Source of the DNA: CAWDMN01 sp963803155
GTDB taxonomy: Bacteria > Acidobacteriota > Terriglobia > Versatilivoradales > Versatilivoraceae
Assembly: GCA_963803155.1 (NCBI GenBank)
Contig: CAWDMN010000092.1
Location: 1-64,000 of the forward strand
Reading direction: 5' to 3'
DNA length: 64,000 bases
This document shows, in pieces, positions 19,201 through 27,459 of the stretch. The translations under genes and the position numbers were made by a program. Positions within the stretch are counted from its first letter, which is position 1, and the number at the start of each line of letters is the position of its first letter. The notes beneath the pieces were generated by a model. The model was not told where the DNA came from, did no database searches, and saw only the letters and a program-made list of their open reading frames with translations.

Positions 19201-20254
19201 AAAATCCGGCGGTGAAACTGGGAAACCCCTTTCTCTTCCCGGCTGGGAGCTGAAAATCATCCCTCTCGAGAATCTTCCATCTCATCTGGGGGATGAACTT
19301 CTGACATACCGGGAAATGTTGCGCGCTCAAAAGGATTCCCATGCTCAAAAAGCGTTGGAGCTTTTCACCTCCTTGCTCGGCCCAGCCCAGACGTGGCTGC
19401 GGGGCAAGAAACAGCTGCTGATTGTCCCCGATGGGGTCCTCTGGCTATGCCCATTCCAGGCCTTGGTCACAACGGAAGGAAGATATTTAATTCAGGATGC
19501 CGCTATATCCTATGCTCCATCACTGGATATCGCGGTTCAAATGGCACAAATTCATCCATCCGGGAAACAGACGGCGGAAAGAATCTCCCTTACACAACTT
19601 TCCGACACAAAGCCAGATAGCCAATCCCTGCAGCGGTTCCGCGACCTTCAAGACGCGGATAATCCGGTTGTGGCTTCTTCCCCCTCTTCTTCCGGCCGGA
19701 GTGAATCCAAAGTGAGTTATTCCTCCAAAGACAAAAGACTCTCGGGAGCCCAGGCAATCAAGCAGGTCCTCCAAACTCCTTTGCCTCCCGGCTCCTTGCT
19801 GGAACTGGCAACACCAGCGGTACTGGACGACTATAATCCGCTCTATTCCTTCCTGTTGCTAAGCCCCTCCGCCGGATCGACCGTCGAGGCTGAATCTTCT
19901 CTGGAGGCCTGGGAAATCCTCAAATTGAACTGGCCGGGCCGAGCGGTTCTTCTGCAGGAAAGCATCCGCCCCGTCAAGCGGGTCAAAGCCGGTGAAGGTT
20001 TGCAGGCCTGGTGTTGGGCGCTGGTGAGTGCGGGGGCCCCGGCCGGTTTGATCCGGCAATGGGAGACAGGGCCAGCCGCCAATGAGGCGTTGATAAATGA
20101 AATTCTGCCACCACTGCGGGGGCTGCCCAACCGTCAAGCCCGGTTGGAAGGAAGTGAAGCCCTGCGCCGCTGCATCTTGAAATGGCTGCAAACTCCCGGC
20201 CAGGCGCATCCTGGCGTTTGGGCGGCCTATCAGTGGCTGGGATGCGGATTCTGA
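16244..20254 (+). CDS. Secreted TPR-repeat protein with a degenerate CHAT-like C-terminal domain
   Basis: A 1336-residue protein. Residues 10-33 form a signal peptide (LLGLLLALLLLSNLPLSAA). Residues 38-160 look like an NTF2/SnoaL-type domain (LQRFYSAWAKQDLKTISRLW). About 170-880 is an unbroken run of TPR units, a scaffold for protein contacts. About 900-960 is a charged coiled coil. From about 970 the order of the CHAT protease family is recognisable (LLIVPDGVLWLCPFQALV, SYAPSL, DDYNPLYSFLLLSPS). The catalytic His motif ATHG is ATPA here (Pro1191 at the His position), and the SACET block aligns with LLQES (Gln1238 for Cys), so it is probably not a protease. It follows ADOP3; a link with the exporter is possible but unproven. 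The start has no good ribosome site. Confidence 0.9.
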   Translation: MSTNRIVQKMHRFPLLGLLLALLLLSNLPLSAAEGEEDSLNSFLQRFYSAWAKQDLKTISRLWHPESIYLQPRLAEMQNAWREKKFAFKPAVILQVETRSWGVILKTSVDASVQYRKSRRTMKLPLTREFTLQKKDGKWLLWNYPGAEEELADLVLFLPENEKRSLLDQEKDAFTPQMIQGLLFRASAQRNANDYVKAKGIYLLAASLAQEIKDSMDEAMAYAALGDIQRLHGPYEGGPAYYQKALAIFQTLSAHKECGSVYLNLAKGVLGNTQQDQALDFLLKAEHELELAQDLQGRAEVLENMGDIFYDRGEYAKAAEFYQKIMDLDLKEGTPSAMVNLGNSYLALHKTEEALRAFLAALPQVAPIHDTAALAHVHTGLGHIYFEQKKLSSAMGHYRQAAEFWNELENKEEQALACERLGYVQYEMRDYSGAEESFSQQLKIQQSLDKPMGVAGAQSNLGMACLVQQKFEQALSHYQAALAIFEQRKDFIGMLGALQNIGRVYYELADYSKALDFYEKGKKLAESSQNKPALSNLLLGIGLVRVLFGQYDIALEYFKQSMTLAEELGDKSNLAAMQHNIGLVYANQAHFRLALEYYEKSLALSEQLQDKASTAQTLGNIGLVLNAMGDSMPAIEREQKALTLWEELKEREGKAKVLGYLGSIYYGNSQFDNALDYFQKGLAEWEALADKMAISGTLSFIGDSFFRKRQFPQALESYEKSLTIQREFDNREAIAALECGIANVQLAMNQPEKALEMAENAAELANRLHNSDILWYARFKTGQAHRQLKNFDPAEQSLAESIQLIEEIRAEVGNEQNRIRFLDSRTAPLLALFEMKVEQGKFWEALAFAEKSRLWQMDELLGAHGRYNTQGLGEGEQLQEQQLRSQVFTWRTQLAKTRQHDPGNSVRIQELEQKHQQAQAAYAAQEKILFAAHPDLAFLRLRAEPFSQSRLRRWDVPSGQLILEFVMTEKKIFLACLAKATASGNTKSGGETGKPLSLPGWELKIIPLENLPSHLGDELLTYREMLRAQKDSHAQKALELFTSLLGPAQTWLRGKKQLLIVPDGVLWLCPFQALVTTEGRYLIQDAAISYAPSLDIAVQMAQIHPSGKQTAERISLTQLSDTKPDSQSLQRFRDLQDADNPVVASSPSSSGRSESKVSYSSKDKRLSGAQAIKQVLQTPLPPGSLLELATPAVLDDYNPLYSFLLLSPSAGSTVEAESSLEAWEILKLNWPGRAVLLQESIRPVKRVKAGEGLQAWCWALVSAGAPAGLIRQWETGPAANEALINEILPPLRGLPNRQARLEGSEALRRCILKWLQTPGQAHPGVWAAYQWLGCGF

Positions 20255-20270
20255 CTTTAAGCTTTTGTGG

Positions 20271-20291
20271 CTACTCAGCACCCCGCTGAGT
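20271..20291 (+). terminator. Hairpin after the TPR/CHAT gene
   Basis: ACTCAGC-ACCCC-GCTGAGT forms a perfect seven-base stem 17 bases after the stop codon. No T-run follows, so intrinsic termination is uncertain. Confidence 0.35.
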
Positions 20292-20517
20292 GAAAGCCAC
20301 GCGGAGTGCGTTTTACGAGGCAGGGAGCGCGAAGTGCCAACGAGCGGTCAGCTCAGCTTCATTTGCATGGAGCTTGGAATTCCCCTATCGCCACCCTGAT
20401 CACTCGCTGTCGCTTCGTGCTTTCTGTACAGCCCATTTGGTCTTATTCCAAGGAGCGTTCAAGATGAGACTAATCCATCCACGATTGATTTGAAGTATAA
20501 ACTCATCATACAGGTTC

Positions 20518-20593
20518 CCGCTCGCACTTCGACAAGCTCAGTACGAGCGGAGGTTGGAATGCCGCTCATCCTGAGCCTGTCGAAGGATGAGCG
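20518..20593. repeat. REP-like double hairpin
   Basis: Two palindromes lie side by side: CCGCTCG...CGAGCGG enclosing TTCGACAAGCTCAG, and CGCTCATCC...GGATGAGCG enclosing TGAGCCTGTCGAA. The inner parts are complementary versions of the same TTCGACAGGCTCAGGATGAG-type repeat that I recall from many bacterial genomes. Confidence 0.65.
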
Positions 20594-20856
20594 AAATCAG
20601 GGGATGGACTCCCTGTGGTGGATCGAAGCAACAGACTCATCATGAAAGCTCATTGATCTTAATGGCGTGGCGCCTGGCTACCCAACCAGAATCCCACAGT
20701 CCGCCGGAAGGCGCTCACTGTGCCGTGGCAACTATTCCAACGAGGGTCTGGGAAGTTGCGATTCTCTTTCATTTGAAGAGATCTTATTCTTATCCAGAGG
20801 CAAAATGCCGATGGCGCTTTCGGCGGTGACAGCAGTCAAACAAGCGCATTTCCAAT

Positions 20857-21579
20857 ATGATTCCTGTTTTGCCCAAAAAAACCCCGCGCTGGGTCTGGTG
20901 GGTGCTATTTTATCTTTTGATCGCGGCTGCCCGTATTGGCTGGATCTGGTACGATAGAAGCCGCCCCATGGTTTTGCCCGCTCCGAGGCAGGCTCTATTC
21001 CTAAAAGCGAATCCCGACTCCCTGGCGACAATCCCAAAATTTAGGATTATCGATCTGGAAGAAGCTCAATCCCTCGTGGGAAAGACTCTCTGGTGGAAAG
21101 CGGGATTCCAGTCTCCCTTTTTCCCGCTTGATGCCAGAACCGGGAATCTTCAAACTCAAGATCCACTGCTATTGCCCACTTTGACCTCTCTTCAAGTCGA
21201 AAGGGTGTTTGAGATCAAAGGAAAGGGAATCTATCTGGCGGCGCAAAATCAAGGCAAAGCGTGCGCCACCTTGATTGCCCTATTCGACCCGCAAGATCAG
21301 GTCCATCGGTTCTTTTTGGACGATCTCTTTTTCCTGGATGACCCATTCAGTTTTTATCCCCACTGGAGTCCCGCTCTGCGTCAAATTATCCAATCCCATC
21401 AAGTGCAACCCGGCATGACCTTCGCTCAGTTGGCTCTATCATTGGGGACGGGAGAATTGATCAAGATCGAGAATAAAGACAACCAGGTTTACCGCTTCCC
21501 TTCCCTCCCTGGCGGAAAGCCCGGCATCACTGAAGTTCATTTCACCGCCGGGAGACTCACTAGTTATAAAATCCTCTGA
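20857..21579 (+). CDS. Hypothetical membrane-anchored protein
   Basis: A 240-residue protein I do not recognise. One N-terminal membrane segment (WVWWVLFYLLIAAARIGWIW, residues 12-31) is followed by a soluble part that should face outward. The soluble part has no cysteines that look paired, no repeats and no known catalytic motif; a FFLDDLFFLDDPFSFYP stretch near 148-164 is conspicuous. Codon use resembles neighbouring genes, and the frame is open through a region of biased composition, which supports coding. It stands alone between the TPR/CHAT gene and a convergent retropepsin-like gene, so context gives no hint of function. Confidence 0.7.
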   Translation: MIPVLPKKTPRWVWWVLFYLLIAAARIGWIWYDRSRPMVLPAPRQALFLKANPDSLATIPKFRIIDLEEAQSLVGKTLWWKAGFQSPFFPLDARTGNLQTQDPLLLPTLTSLQVERVFEIKGKGIYLAAQNQGKACATLIALFDPQDQVHRFFLDDLFFLDDPFSFYPHWSPALRQIIQSHQVQPGMTFAQLALSLGTGELIKIENKDNQVYRFPSLPGGKPGITEVHFTAGRLTSYKIL

Positions 21580-21823
21580 GGGCTCTACAAGAAATAAGCC
21601 CGGCAAAAAAAACTTTCCTCCCAAAAAAAAGGGGCCGTCATGCTTCGCCTGCACGAACCATGACAGGGGGGGGTGAACCCCACCCGGAGCACCCAGAGGC
21701 GTTTTTTTTTCGATATTTCATCCTAGTTTTTGGATTGTCCATTCCTCCTCGTCTGGAGATGGAATTTCGCCAAATTATTCCTTCTAGATTCCTTTGTTCT
21801 TTCACGAATCCAGTGATAGTTCC

Positions 21824-22840
21824 CTATTGCCGATTAAAGGTAATTTGTGTGGTGCGGGCAAATTCAGGGTTGAGCACCACTTGCCCTTGGGTGTTGTTAA
21901 AGTAGACGCCGTTGAACAATCTGACTGGAAGCGAGCCGTCTTCCGGGAGTGCTTCCACTCCCGTGCCATTCTTGGCGAGGATAACCAGCAGGTTCCTCAG
22001 TACAATCCCCCCCACCTCAAAACGGCGCAAGCGCGCGGCTTGCAAGTGTTGAGTACCCAGGATGGTGGCAACTTGAGCTGGACGAAGAGAGCCATTGTCG
22101 ATTTCGAGGCTTAATTTCTCGCAATCGTACATAACGAGTTCATTCGCCCCAGCATCCAAAACCATCTTTAGTGCCGGGCCCGCTTCTCGTGGCACCAAAA
22201 CCATCCAGCGTCCTTCAAGCTTTTGGTAATTCAAAATTTTGGAATTCCCGATCAATCGGCCGGAAAGTTCGTTGTCTTCCTCGATGGTCATCTCGTGTCT
22301 TTTAAAATCGAGGAAATAATTGAATTGAGCGAGAAGGTCCTGCCCCACTACTCCCCGGATCTTGCGCAGCTTGAGGGAAGCGGAGTCCATGGCCATCGCC
22401 TTAACTTCAGGAATCATCCGGGAACCCAATTGCACATGATGAAGTGGATATCCCGCCGACACCTCCTTGGCTGCGGCCGCGGTGATCAAAATGCCTGTGC
22501 TGGTGGGCTTCACTCCCAGTTCTCTAATCAGATCCAAATCAATGGCCGTACCGTCCGATCCAGTATCGATCATGAAATCAAAAGGTCCTTTTCCATCTAT
22601 GCTTACCGGCACCACCACCAGGCAGCCATTGATCACCTTAAATTTGATAATCGATTCCGCATTCAACGCAATACTAAAGCTGAAAAGATTGAGGATGCCC
22701 GCTAATAACAATGTCCACAGAAAACTGCTTGGGCGTGTTAGAAAATTGAAACCCGACAGGCGAAGATTAAGGCCGCTGAAATTGGATGAGTTTTCAAATT
22801 TCAGCTTAAAACTTGACTGACTGCTCAAATCTTTTTTCAT
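21824..22840 (-). CDS. Retropepsin-like aspartic protease, membrane-associated or secreted
   Basis: A 338-residue protein with a hydrophobic segment at about 41-63 (FLWTLLLAGILNLFSFSIAL) and two tandem retropepsin-like halves. Half 1 has the active-site motif FMIDTGSDGTAID and the flap-side GVVGQDLLAQFNYFLDF; half 2 has the weaker MVLDAGANELVMYD. Such proteins cleave proteins outside the cytoplasm, as a dimer or a pseudo-dimer of the two halves. Start taken at ATG 22840, eight bases after GGAGG, not the upstream in-frame GTG at 22849. It is convergent with the gene at 20857 and has no operon partner. A second, diverged relative is at 61635. Confidence 0.85.
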   Translation of the reverse strand: MKKDLSSQSSFKLKFENSSNFSGLNLRLSGFNFLTRPSSFLWTLLLAGILNLFSFSIALNAESIIKFKVINGCLVVVPVSIDGKGPFDFMIDTGSDGTAIDLDLIRELGVKPTSTGILITAAAAKEVSAGYPLHHVQLGSRMIPEVKAMAMDSASLKLRKIRGVVGQDLLAQFNYFLDFKRHEMTIEEDNELSGRLIGNSKILNYQKLEGRWMVLVPREAGPALKMVLDAGANELVMYDCEKLSLEIDNGSLRPAQVATILGTQHLQAARLRRFEVGGIVLRNLLVILAKNGTGVEALPEDGSLPVRLFNGVYFNNTQGQVVLNPEFARTTQITFNRQ

Positions 22841-23193
22841 GGCGTTCACCTCCGAGTGAATTGCGAGATGACGCCAGCATCGTTCTAGCAGGCGGGTACC
22901 TCAATGCCGCGGGGCTCAAATGATCGTCGCGAGAGGATCGCGGCCAGATCACGAGCTATCTTGATAAATGATTAGACTTAGAGCGTTCCAGGAGGATTGA
23001 ATTCAGACTGGTTTGCAGCAGGAAATCAATTCCGCTTGCCCTTTGAAAGAAGCGGATTAAGGACAGACTTACAAAAATTGCTGAATCTGAATTTCTGGCT
23101 GTTGCGGCCAACTTTCCGTGGGAGTATAATCATTCCCAATCAGATCATTCGGTTGAAAGAGGCTTTTGGCGCGGTCATGGGGGAATAATTTCC
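22841..23193. other. Divergent intergenic region
   Basis: About 350 bases between the minus-strand protease and the plus-strand kinase gene, so promoters for both must lie here. I see no clear sigma-54 site or strong -35/-10 pair, and no repeat of the families found elsewhere. Confidence 0.4.
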
Positions 23194-24015
23194 ATGGAAG
23201 GCCCAAGTCTAACCTCACGAATCCCCTTTGGTAGTTTTGAGCTCGACCAGGAATCCGGCGAACTCCTGAAGAATGGGCGCAGGATTCGCCTCCAGGCACA
23301 GCCCTTCCAAGTGCTGCGCCGGCTTTTAGAGAAACCGGGGCGGGTGGTGACTCGGGAGGAACTGCAGCAGCAACTCTGGCCCAAGGACACCTTTGTGGAT
23401 TTCGAGCATGGTCTGAATGCCGCCATCAACCGGCTGCGCCAGGTGCTGGATGATTCGGCCGACTCGCCCCATTACATCGAAACCCTGCCCCGGCGCGGCT
23501 ACCGATTCATTTACCCGATCGACCAACCTTTGCCGAATGGCATCCAGCCGCGACCGTTCCCTTCGCCCAGTTGGATTGCCCGGGCCTGGTCCCTGATATC
23601 CCACAACCCGGCCCTGCTTTCCCCAGCCAAGAGCGAGACAGCCATGCCGGATGAAATTGAAGTGCCGGAGGCGCAAGTTTCTTCGGGGGGCAATCCACCC
23701 GAAGTTTTGCAGGCCGAAGACATTCGAGAAGAAGAAATAGAGCGGCCTGCTGAAGAACAAGTGGAGAAAAGCCCACCGCAGGGTGCGCTGGCGGGGGGGA
23801 CTATCGGAAATTTGTCTCTGGTGGCAGGCCAGCGGCTGGGGGCCTATGTGGTAGTCTCCCTGCTGGCGAAGGGTGGAATGGGAGAAGTCTATCTGGCTGA
23901 GGACATAAAACTGGGCCGGCAAGTCGCTCTCAAGGTGCTGCCCGAGCCTTTTAGCAGTAATGCCGAAAGGTTGGCTCGCTTTGCGCACGAAGCCAAGCTG
24001 CTGGCCTCAGCTTAA
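23194..24015 (+). CDS. Winged-helix / Ser-Thr kinase fusion, N-terminal part before a frameshift
   Basis: This frame encodes 273 residues. Residues 10-110 are an OmpR/PhoB-type winged-helix DNA-binding domain of the CadC class (GSFELDQESGELLKNG, FQVLRRLLEKPGRVVTREEL, IETLPRRGYRFIYPI). A low-complexity Glu-rich linker follows to about 205. From 218 a PknB-type kinase begins: LLAKGGMGEVYLAED is the glycine loop and VALKVL carries the ATP-binding Lys (about 247). The frame stops at a TAA just after HEAKLLAS; deleting one base near 24009 joins it to LNHPNVAAIYG in the next frame. Start 23194 is preceded only by GGGGGAATAATTTCC. It is the first half of the gene continuing at 23960-26566. Confidence 0.85.
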   Translation: MEGPSLTSRIPFGSFELDQESGELLKNGRRIRLQAQPFQVLRRLLEKPGRVVTREELQQQLWPKDTFVDFEHGLNAAINRLRQVLDDSADSPHYIETLPRRGYRFIYPIDQPLPNGIQPRPFPSPSWIARAWSLISHNPALLSPAKSETAMPDEIEVPEAQVSSGGNPPEVLQAEDIREEEIERPAEEQVEKSPPQGALAGGTIGNLSLVAGQRLGAYVVVSLLAKGGMGEVYLAEDIKLGRQVALKVLPEPFSSNAERLARFAHEAKLLASA

Positions 24016-26566
24016 TCATCCCAATGTCGCCGCCATTTACGGAATGGAAGAAGCCGGTGAAAAGCGATTCCTCGTTCTGGAATTAGTTGAAGGGGAGACA
24101 TTGGCTGAGCGCTTGGGCAAAGGAGCACTCCCGGTCGAGGAGTCATTGGAGGTATGCCGCCAGATTGCGGAAGGAATGGAGGCAGCCCACGAGAAAGGTA
24201 TCATCCATCGGGATCTGAAGCCTGCCAACATCAAAATCACGCAGGAAGGCAAGGTCAAGATTCTGGACTTCGGCCTGGCCAAGGCATTTCAAAAGGAAAG
24301 TTCTCCTCTTGATCCGTCCAAATCCCCTTTGTTAATCCACGAGATGACCATCCCCGGCATCATTCTGGGAACGGCGGCCTACATGAGCCCGGAACAAGCC
24401 AGCGGGAAGGCGGTGGACAAGCGAACGGATGTCTGGGCCTTCGGTTGCCTCCTGTATGAGTGCCTCACGGGCAAGCAGGCCTTCGAGGGAAAGACCGTCA
24501 CGGAAACGCTGGCTGCCATTCTCATGGGCGAGCCGGACTGGCAGGCATTGCCGGCTGCCGCCTCGTGGAAGGTGAAGCACCTGCTGCATCGATGCCTGCA
24601 AAAGGATCCCAAAGAGCGCCTCCATGACATAGCCGATGCGCGGATCGAAATTGGGGAAGCGCTTGCCCAGCCCGTGGAGATAGTTAGCGGCTCTCGGCGC
24701 TTTGCATTCGGATGGCTTGCCGCTGGTGCGGCCGTCCTTCTTCTCGCCGGTCTTTTGATCGGTCTTGTTGTGGTGAGGAGGATCACTCACGCTACTCCAT
24801 CCTTTCCAGTCGTAAGGTCGGTGATCAAGCTGGAGTCAGGGCACTGGCTTGACGGATGGCGTTATAGTCCTCCCTATGGATTTGACCAACCGACTCGGAC
24901 GGCCATGGCCATTTCCAGGGATGGTCGCTTCATCGTCTACAGCGCAATTACAGAGAACCCGGGGCCTCAGGCCAAACCTCAATTGTACCTGCGCAAAACC
25001 GATCGATTAGAGGCCAAGCCCATTGCTGGAACGGAAGGCGGCATCAATCCCTTTCTTTCGCCCGATGACCGCTGGGTGGGATTCTGGGCAGACGGCAAAC
25101 TGATGAAGGTCGCCATCGACGGTGGAGTCCCCGTGACCCTTTGTAATGTCTTGGGGCCGTTCGGGACCAGTTGGGGACCTGAAAACAGCGTCGTGTTCTC
25201 ACCTGGTCGAAACGTGGGCCTCTCCAGGGTTTCGGCTGAGGGTGGCAATCCAGAATCTTTGACCACGCCGGACAAAACGAAGGAAGAATACAGCCACCGC
25301 CTCCCCCATTGTCTCCCTGTCGGCAAGGGGGTGCTTTTCACGATCACGAGGGAACCCTTTGACCTACAGCCTCGCATTGCCTGGCTGGATCTAAAGACGC
25401 GGAAATGGAGCGTCCTGATGGAAGATGCTGCGGATGCCCGATACGTTCCGACGGGCCACCTTGTCTTCCTTCGGCAAGGAACCCTCATGGTTGTGCCGTT
25501 CGACATCGAGAGGCATGAGGTCACGGGTCAGCCTGTCCCCGCCATCGCCAACGTCATACAGGCGCTGATTTTTGGTGACTCAAATTCCAACACTGCTGCT
25601 GGCCAGTTCAGCCTCTCGGACTCGGGCTGGCTGGTTTATGCAGCAGGGGGGATCGACCCGGACCCGCAGAACTCACTGGTCTGGGTGGATCAGAAAGGAA
25701 GAGCCGAACCGATTGCTTCTTTCAAAGCTCCGTTTTTCGCTCCCCGCCTTTCGCCCGATGGGCAGCGGATCGCCTACATAACTATTGCAAGAGAAATTCG
25801 AGTGTGGGTGTATGACCTCAATCGGGGCACAGCCAGTCGGCTGACTAATGAAGGTAAAGCCGATTATGTCATCTGGACCCCGGATGGCAAACGGGTGGTC
25901 TTCAGTTGGATGAAATCGGGTCTGCCCAATCTCTACTGTCAACCCGCGGATGGAAGCGCTGCGATGGAGCGGTTGACGACGAGTGACTACGGCCAATATC
26001 CAGCATCATGGTCTCCTGACGGAACCATTCTCGCCTTTGTCGAATGGCACCAAAATGTCAACGAGGGGGACATACTTCTGCTGGACTTGCGGAGCCGTCG
26101 CATAACGCCCTTTCTCAATTCCCGTGCTGATGAGATGTGGCCGGAGTTCTCTCCCGACGGGCGATGGATGGCCTATGCGTCCGATGAGTCTGGACGTGCC
26201 GAAGTTTATGTTCGGTCTTTCCCCGGACCGGGAGGCAAGTGGCAAGTATCTGCCGAGGGAGGCTACCAGCCGCTCTGGGCGCACAATGGGAAACAGCTTT
26301 TCTACCGGTCAAACGACGATCAGCAAGTGTGGGTGGTCGATGTCCGGACGGATGGCGGCTTCTGCACCAACAAGCCACGCCTCCTGTTCAATGCGCCGGG
26401 GTTGGAGGCTGGTACTCCGATCCGCTCATGGGACCTGTCCTTGGATGGTCAGCGCTTTCTGATGGTGAAGCTTGCGGAAGCGAAGCCCGCGCCTGTGACC
26501 GAGATGGTCCTGGTAATGAACTGGTTCGAAGAGCTCAAGCGCCTCTCGCCCAGCGGGAAGCATTAG
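23960..26566 (+). CDS. Ser-Thr kinase catalytic core, membrane helix and TolB-like propeller (C-terminal part after the frameshift)
   Basis: The open frame starts at 23960, but homology begins at about 24005 (LNHPNVAAIYG). Kinase motifs follow in order: HRDLKPANIKI (catalytic loop), ILDFGLAKAF (DFG), GTAAYMSPEQAS (P+1 loop) and DVWAFGCLLYECLTG. A single membrane helix (WLAAGAAVLLLAGLLIGLVV) comes next, then about 550 residues of TolB/WD40-like propeller with repeated SPDGxxxAY motifs (LSPDGQRIAYI, FSPDGRWMAYAS), which should lie outside the membrane as a sensor. With the first part this makes one receptor-like protein: DNA-binding winged helix and kinase inside, propeller outside. The frameshift means that as written the protein is split. 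Confidence 0.88.
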   Translation: MPKGWLALRTKPSCWPQLNHPNVAAIYGMEEAGEKRFLVLELVEGETLAERLGKGALPVEESLEVCRQIAEGMEAAHEKGIIHRDLKPANIKITQEGKVKILDFGLAKAFQKESSPLDPSKSPLLIHEMTIPGIILGTAAYMSPEQASGKAVDKRTDVWAFGCLLYECLTGKQAFEGKTVTETLAAILMGEPDWQALPAAASWKVKHLLHRCLQKDPKERLHDIADARIEIGEALAQPVEIVSGSRRFAFGWLAAGAAVLLLAGLLIGLVVVRRITHATPSFPVVRSVIKLESGHWLDGWRYSPPYGFDQPTRTAMAISRDGRFIVYSAITENPGPQAKPQLYLRKTDRLEAKPIAGTEGGINPFLSPDDRWVGFWADGKLMKVAIDGGVPVTLCNVLGPFGTSWGPENSVVFSPGRNVGLSRVSAEGGNPESLTTPDKTKEEYSHRLPHCLPVGKGVLFTITREPFDLQPRIAWLDLKTRKWSVLMEDAADARYVPTGHLVFLRQGTLMVVPFDIERHEVTGQPVPAIANVIQALIFGDSNSNTAAGQFSLSDSGWLVYAAGGIDPDPQNSLVWVDQKGRAEPIASFKAPFFAPRLSPDGQRIAYITIAREIRVWVYDLNRGTASRLTNEGKADYVIWTPDGKRVVFSWMKSGLPNLYCQPADGSAAMERLTTSDYGQYPASWSPDGTILAFVEWHQNVNEGDILLLDLRSRRITPFLNSRADEMWPEFSPDGRWMAYASDESGRAEVYVRSFPGPGGKWQVSAEGGYQPLWAHNGKQLFYRSNDDQQVWVVDVRTDGGFCTNKPRLLFNAPGLEAGTPIRSWDLSLDGQRFLMVKLAEAKPAPVTEMVLVMNWFEELKRLSPSGKH

Positions 26567-26901
26567 GAATTACGGCTGCGTGGCGCTCGAGCAAGAGAGC
26601 ACGATGAGAATGGGTGTTTGATCAGCGGAAGGTCCAGCACCAGCTTCAGCGGTATTCCCCCGCCCATTCGTGGTTGATAAGTCTCATTGAGTCCTCCTGC
26701 ACCAGTCCAATTTTGGGGGGAGTAATATTTATATTCCTTTGTCCCCGTGACCAAGCCTGTGTCACCTTGCAAGTACGCCGTCAACAGTAAGATCACGCAC
26801 AGGATCCGAAGCGACTCCCCGGAGCTCTCTTCCAGGCAGCACAAACAGAAATTCAAACCAGTCTTAATAGGATGCGTCAGCCCGTTGTCGGTGGAACGCA
26901 T
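26563..26901 (-). CDS. Uncertain small ORF with a membrane segment
   Basis: The 112-codon frame contains a plausible hydrophobic stretch (LRILCVILLLTAYL) followed by LVTGTKEYKYYSPQNWTG and ETYQPRMGGGIPLKLVLDLP, which looks more protein-like than a shadow frame. There is no convincing ribosome site, and the 3' end touches the end of the kinase gene. It may be a scrap of a small membrane protein. No function suggested. Confidence 0.2.
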   Translation of the reverse strand: MRSTDNGLTHPIKTGLNFCLCCLEESSGESLRILCVILLLTAYLQGDTGLVTGTKEYKYYSPQNWTGAGGLNETYQPRMGGGIPLKLVLDLPLIKHPFSSCSLARAPRSRNS

Positions 26902-27459
26902 CGACGATGTCGTAAGTCAGGTTCTGTTCAAGAACCCCTTCTCTCGGCATCGGACGCGGTATTGCAATGGACATTGTTATTGGATTGGTCATTCAACTTG
27001 ATCCTTATTGGTCGTTCGTCTTTATTGGCCCCGATGGAAATATCGATGCCAATTGCGATTCCGATTCCGATACTGGTGACAATGTCGAAATACAATGAAT
27101 GATTCCACCTGAGCAGGTATAATCTTTCTTTATTCCAGTTTGCACTGCCTGAGGTTTTCCCCATAGAAGATCCCTCATTAATTTGGGTGCACTTGGTGGA
27201 TAAGGATTTTTTGGCCGTTTGTACTGAGAATATTTGTAACTACTCAGGTAGACAGAATTCAGGAGCCAGTATCCAGAACGACATGCGAATAGGCCGCCAG
27301 CACAAACTGCTGAGCCTTTTACCACCCCACCGAGTTCTCAAATCTCGTTGATGGCGCTTTCATTCTGACTTCTGAATTCTGACTCCTGGCTGCCGGAGTA
27401 GTCACGAAAATTTATAAATTCCCACATTCTTCCAGATGGACAACTGAAGGAGGCTGACA
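26902..27459. other. Intergenic region before GH9 with a heptad-bounded spacer
   Basis: No gene is supported. A run of 6-bp periodicity (repeats of CGATNC/GATTCC) lies at about 27045-27070. An inverted pair of heptad arrays lies at 27252-27279 and 27361-27393 with an 80-base gene-less core, probably another element relic. Confidence 0.4.
27252..27393. repeat. Inverted pair of heptad arrays before the GH9 gene
   Basis: On the left the units CAGAATT, CAGGAGC, CAGTATC, CAGAACG read forward. On the right the units TTCTGAC, TTCTGAA, TTCTGAC, TCCTGGC are their reverse complements (CAGAATT, CAGAAGT). The 80 bases between carry no ORF or recognisable IVP scrap. Confidence 0.65.

Larger units (their letters stand above)
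20255..20856. other. Intergenic region of 600 bases, REP-like hairpins only
   Basis: It contains a terminator-like hairpin at 20271-20291 and a pair of palindromes at 20518-20593. The rest shows no gene with a ribosome site on either strand. Confidence 0.4.

Noticed and set aside
26928..27164. ORF with a GIGIAIGIDISIGA-like repeat
   Set aside because: It is the translation of a short 6-bp periodic stretch with no ribosome site.
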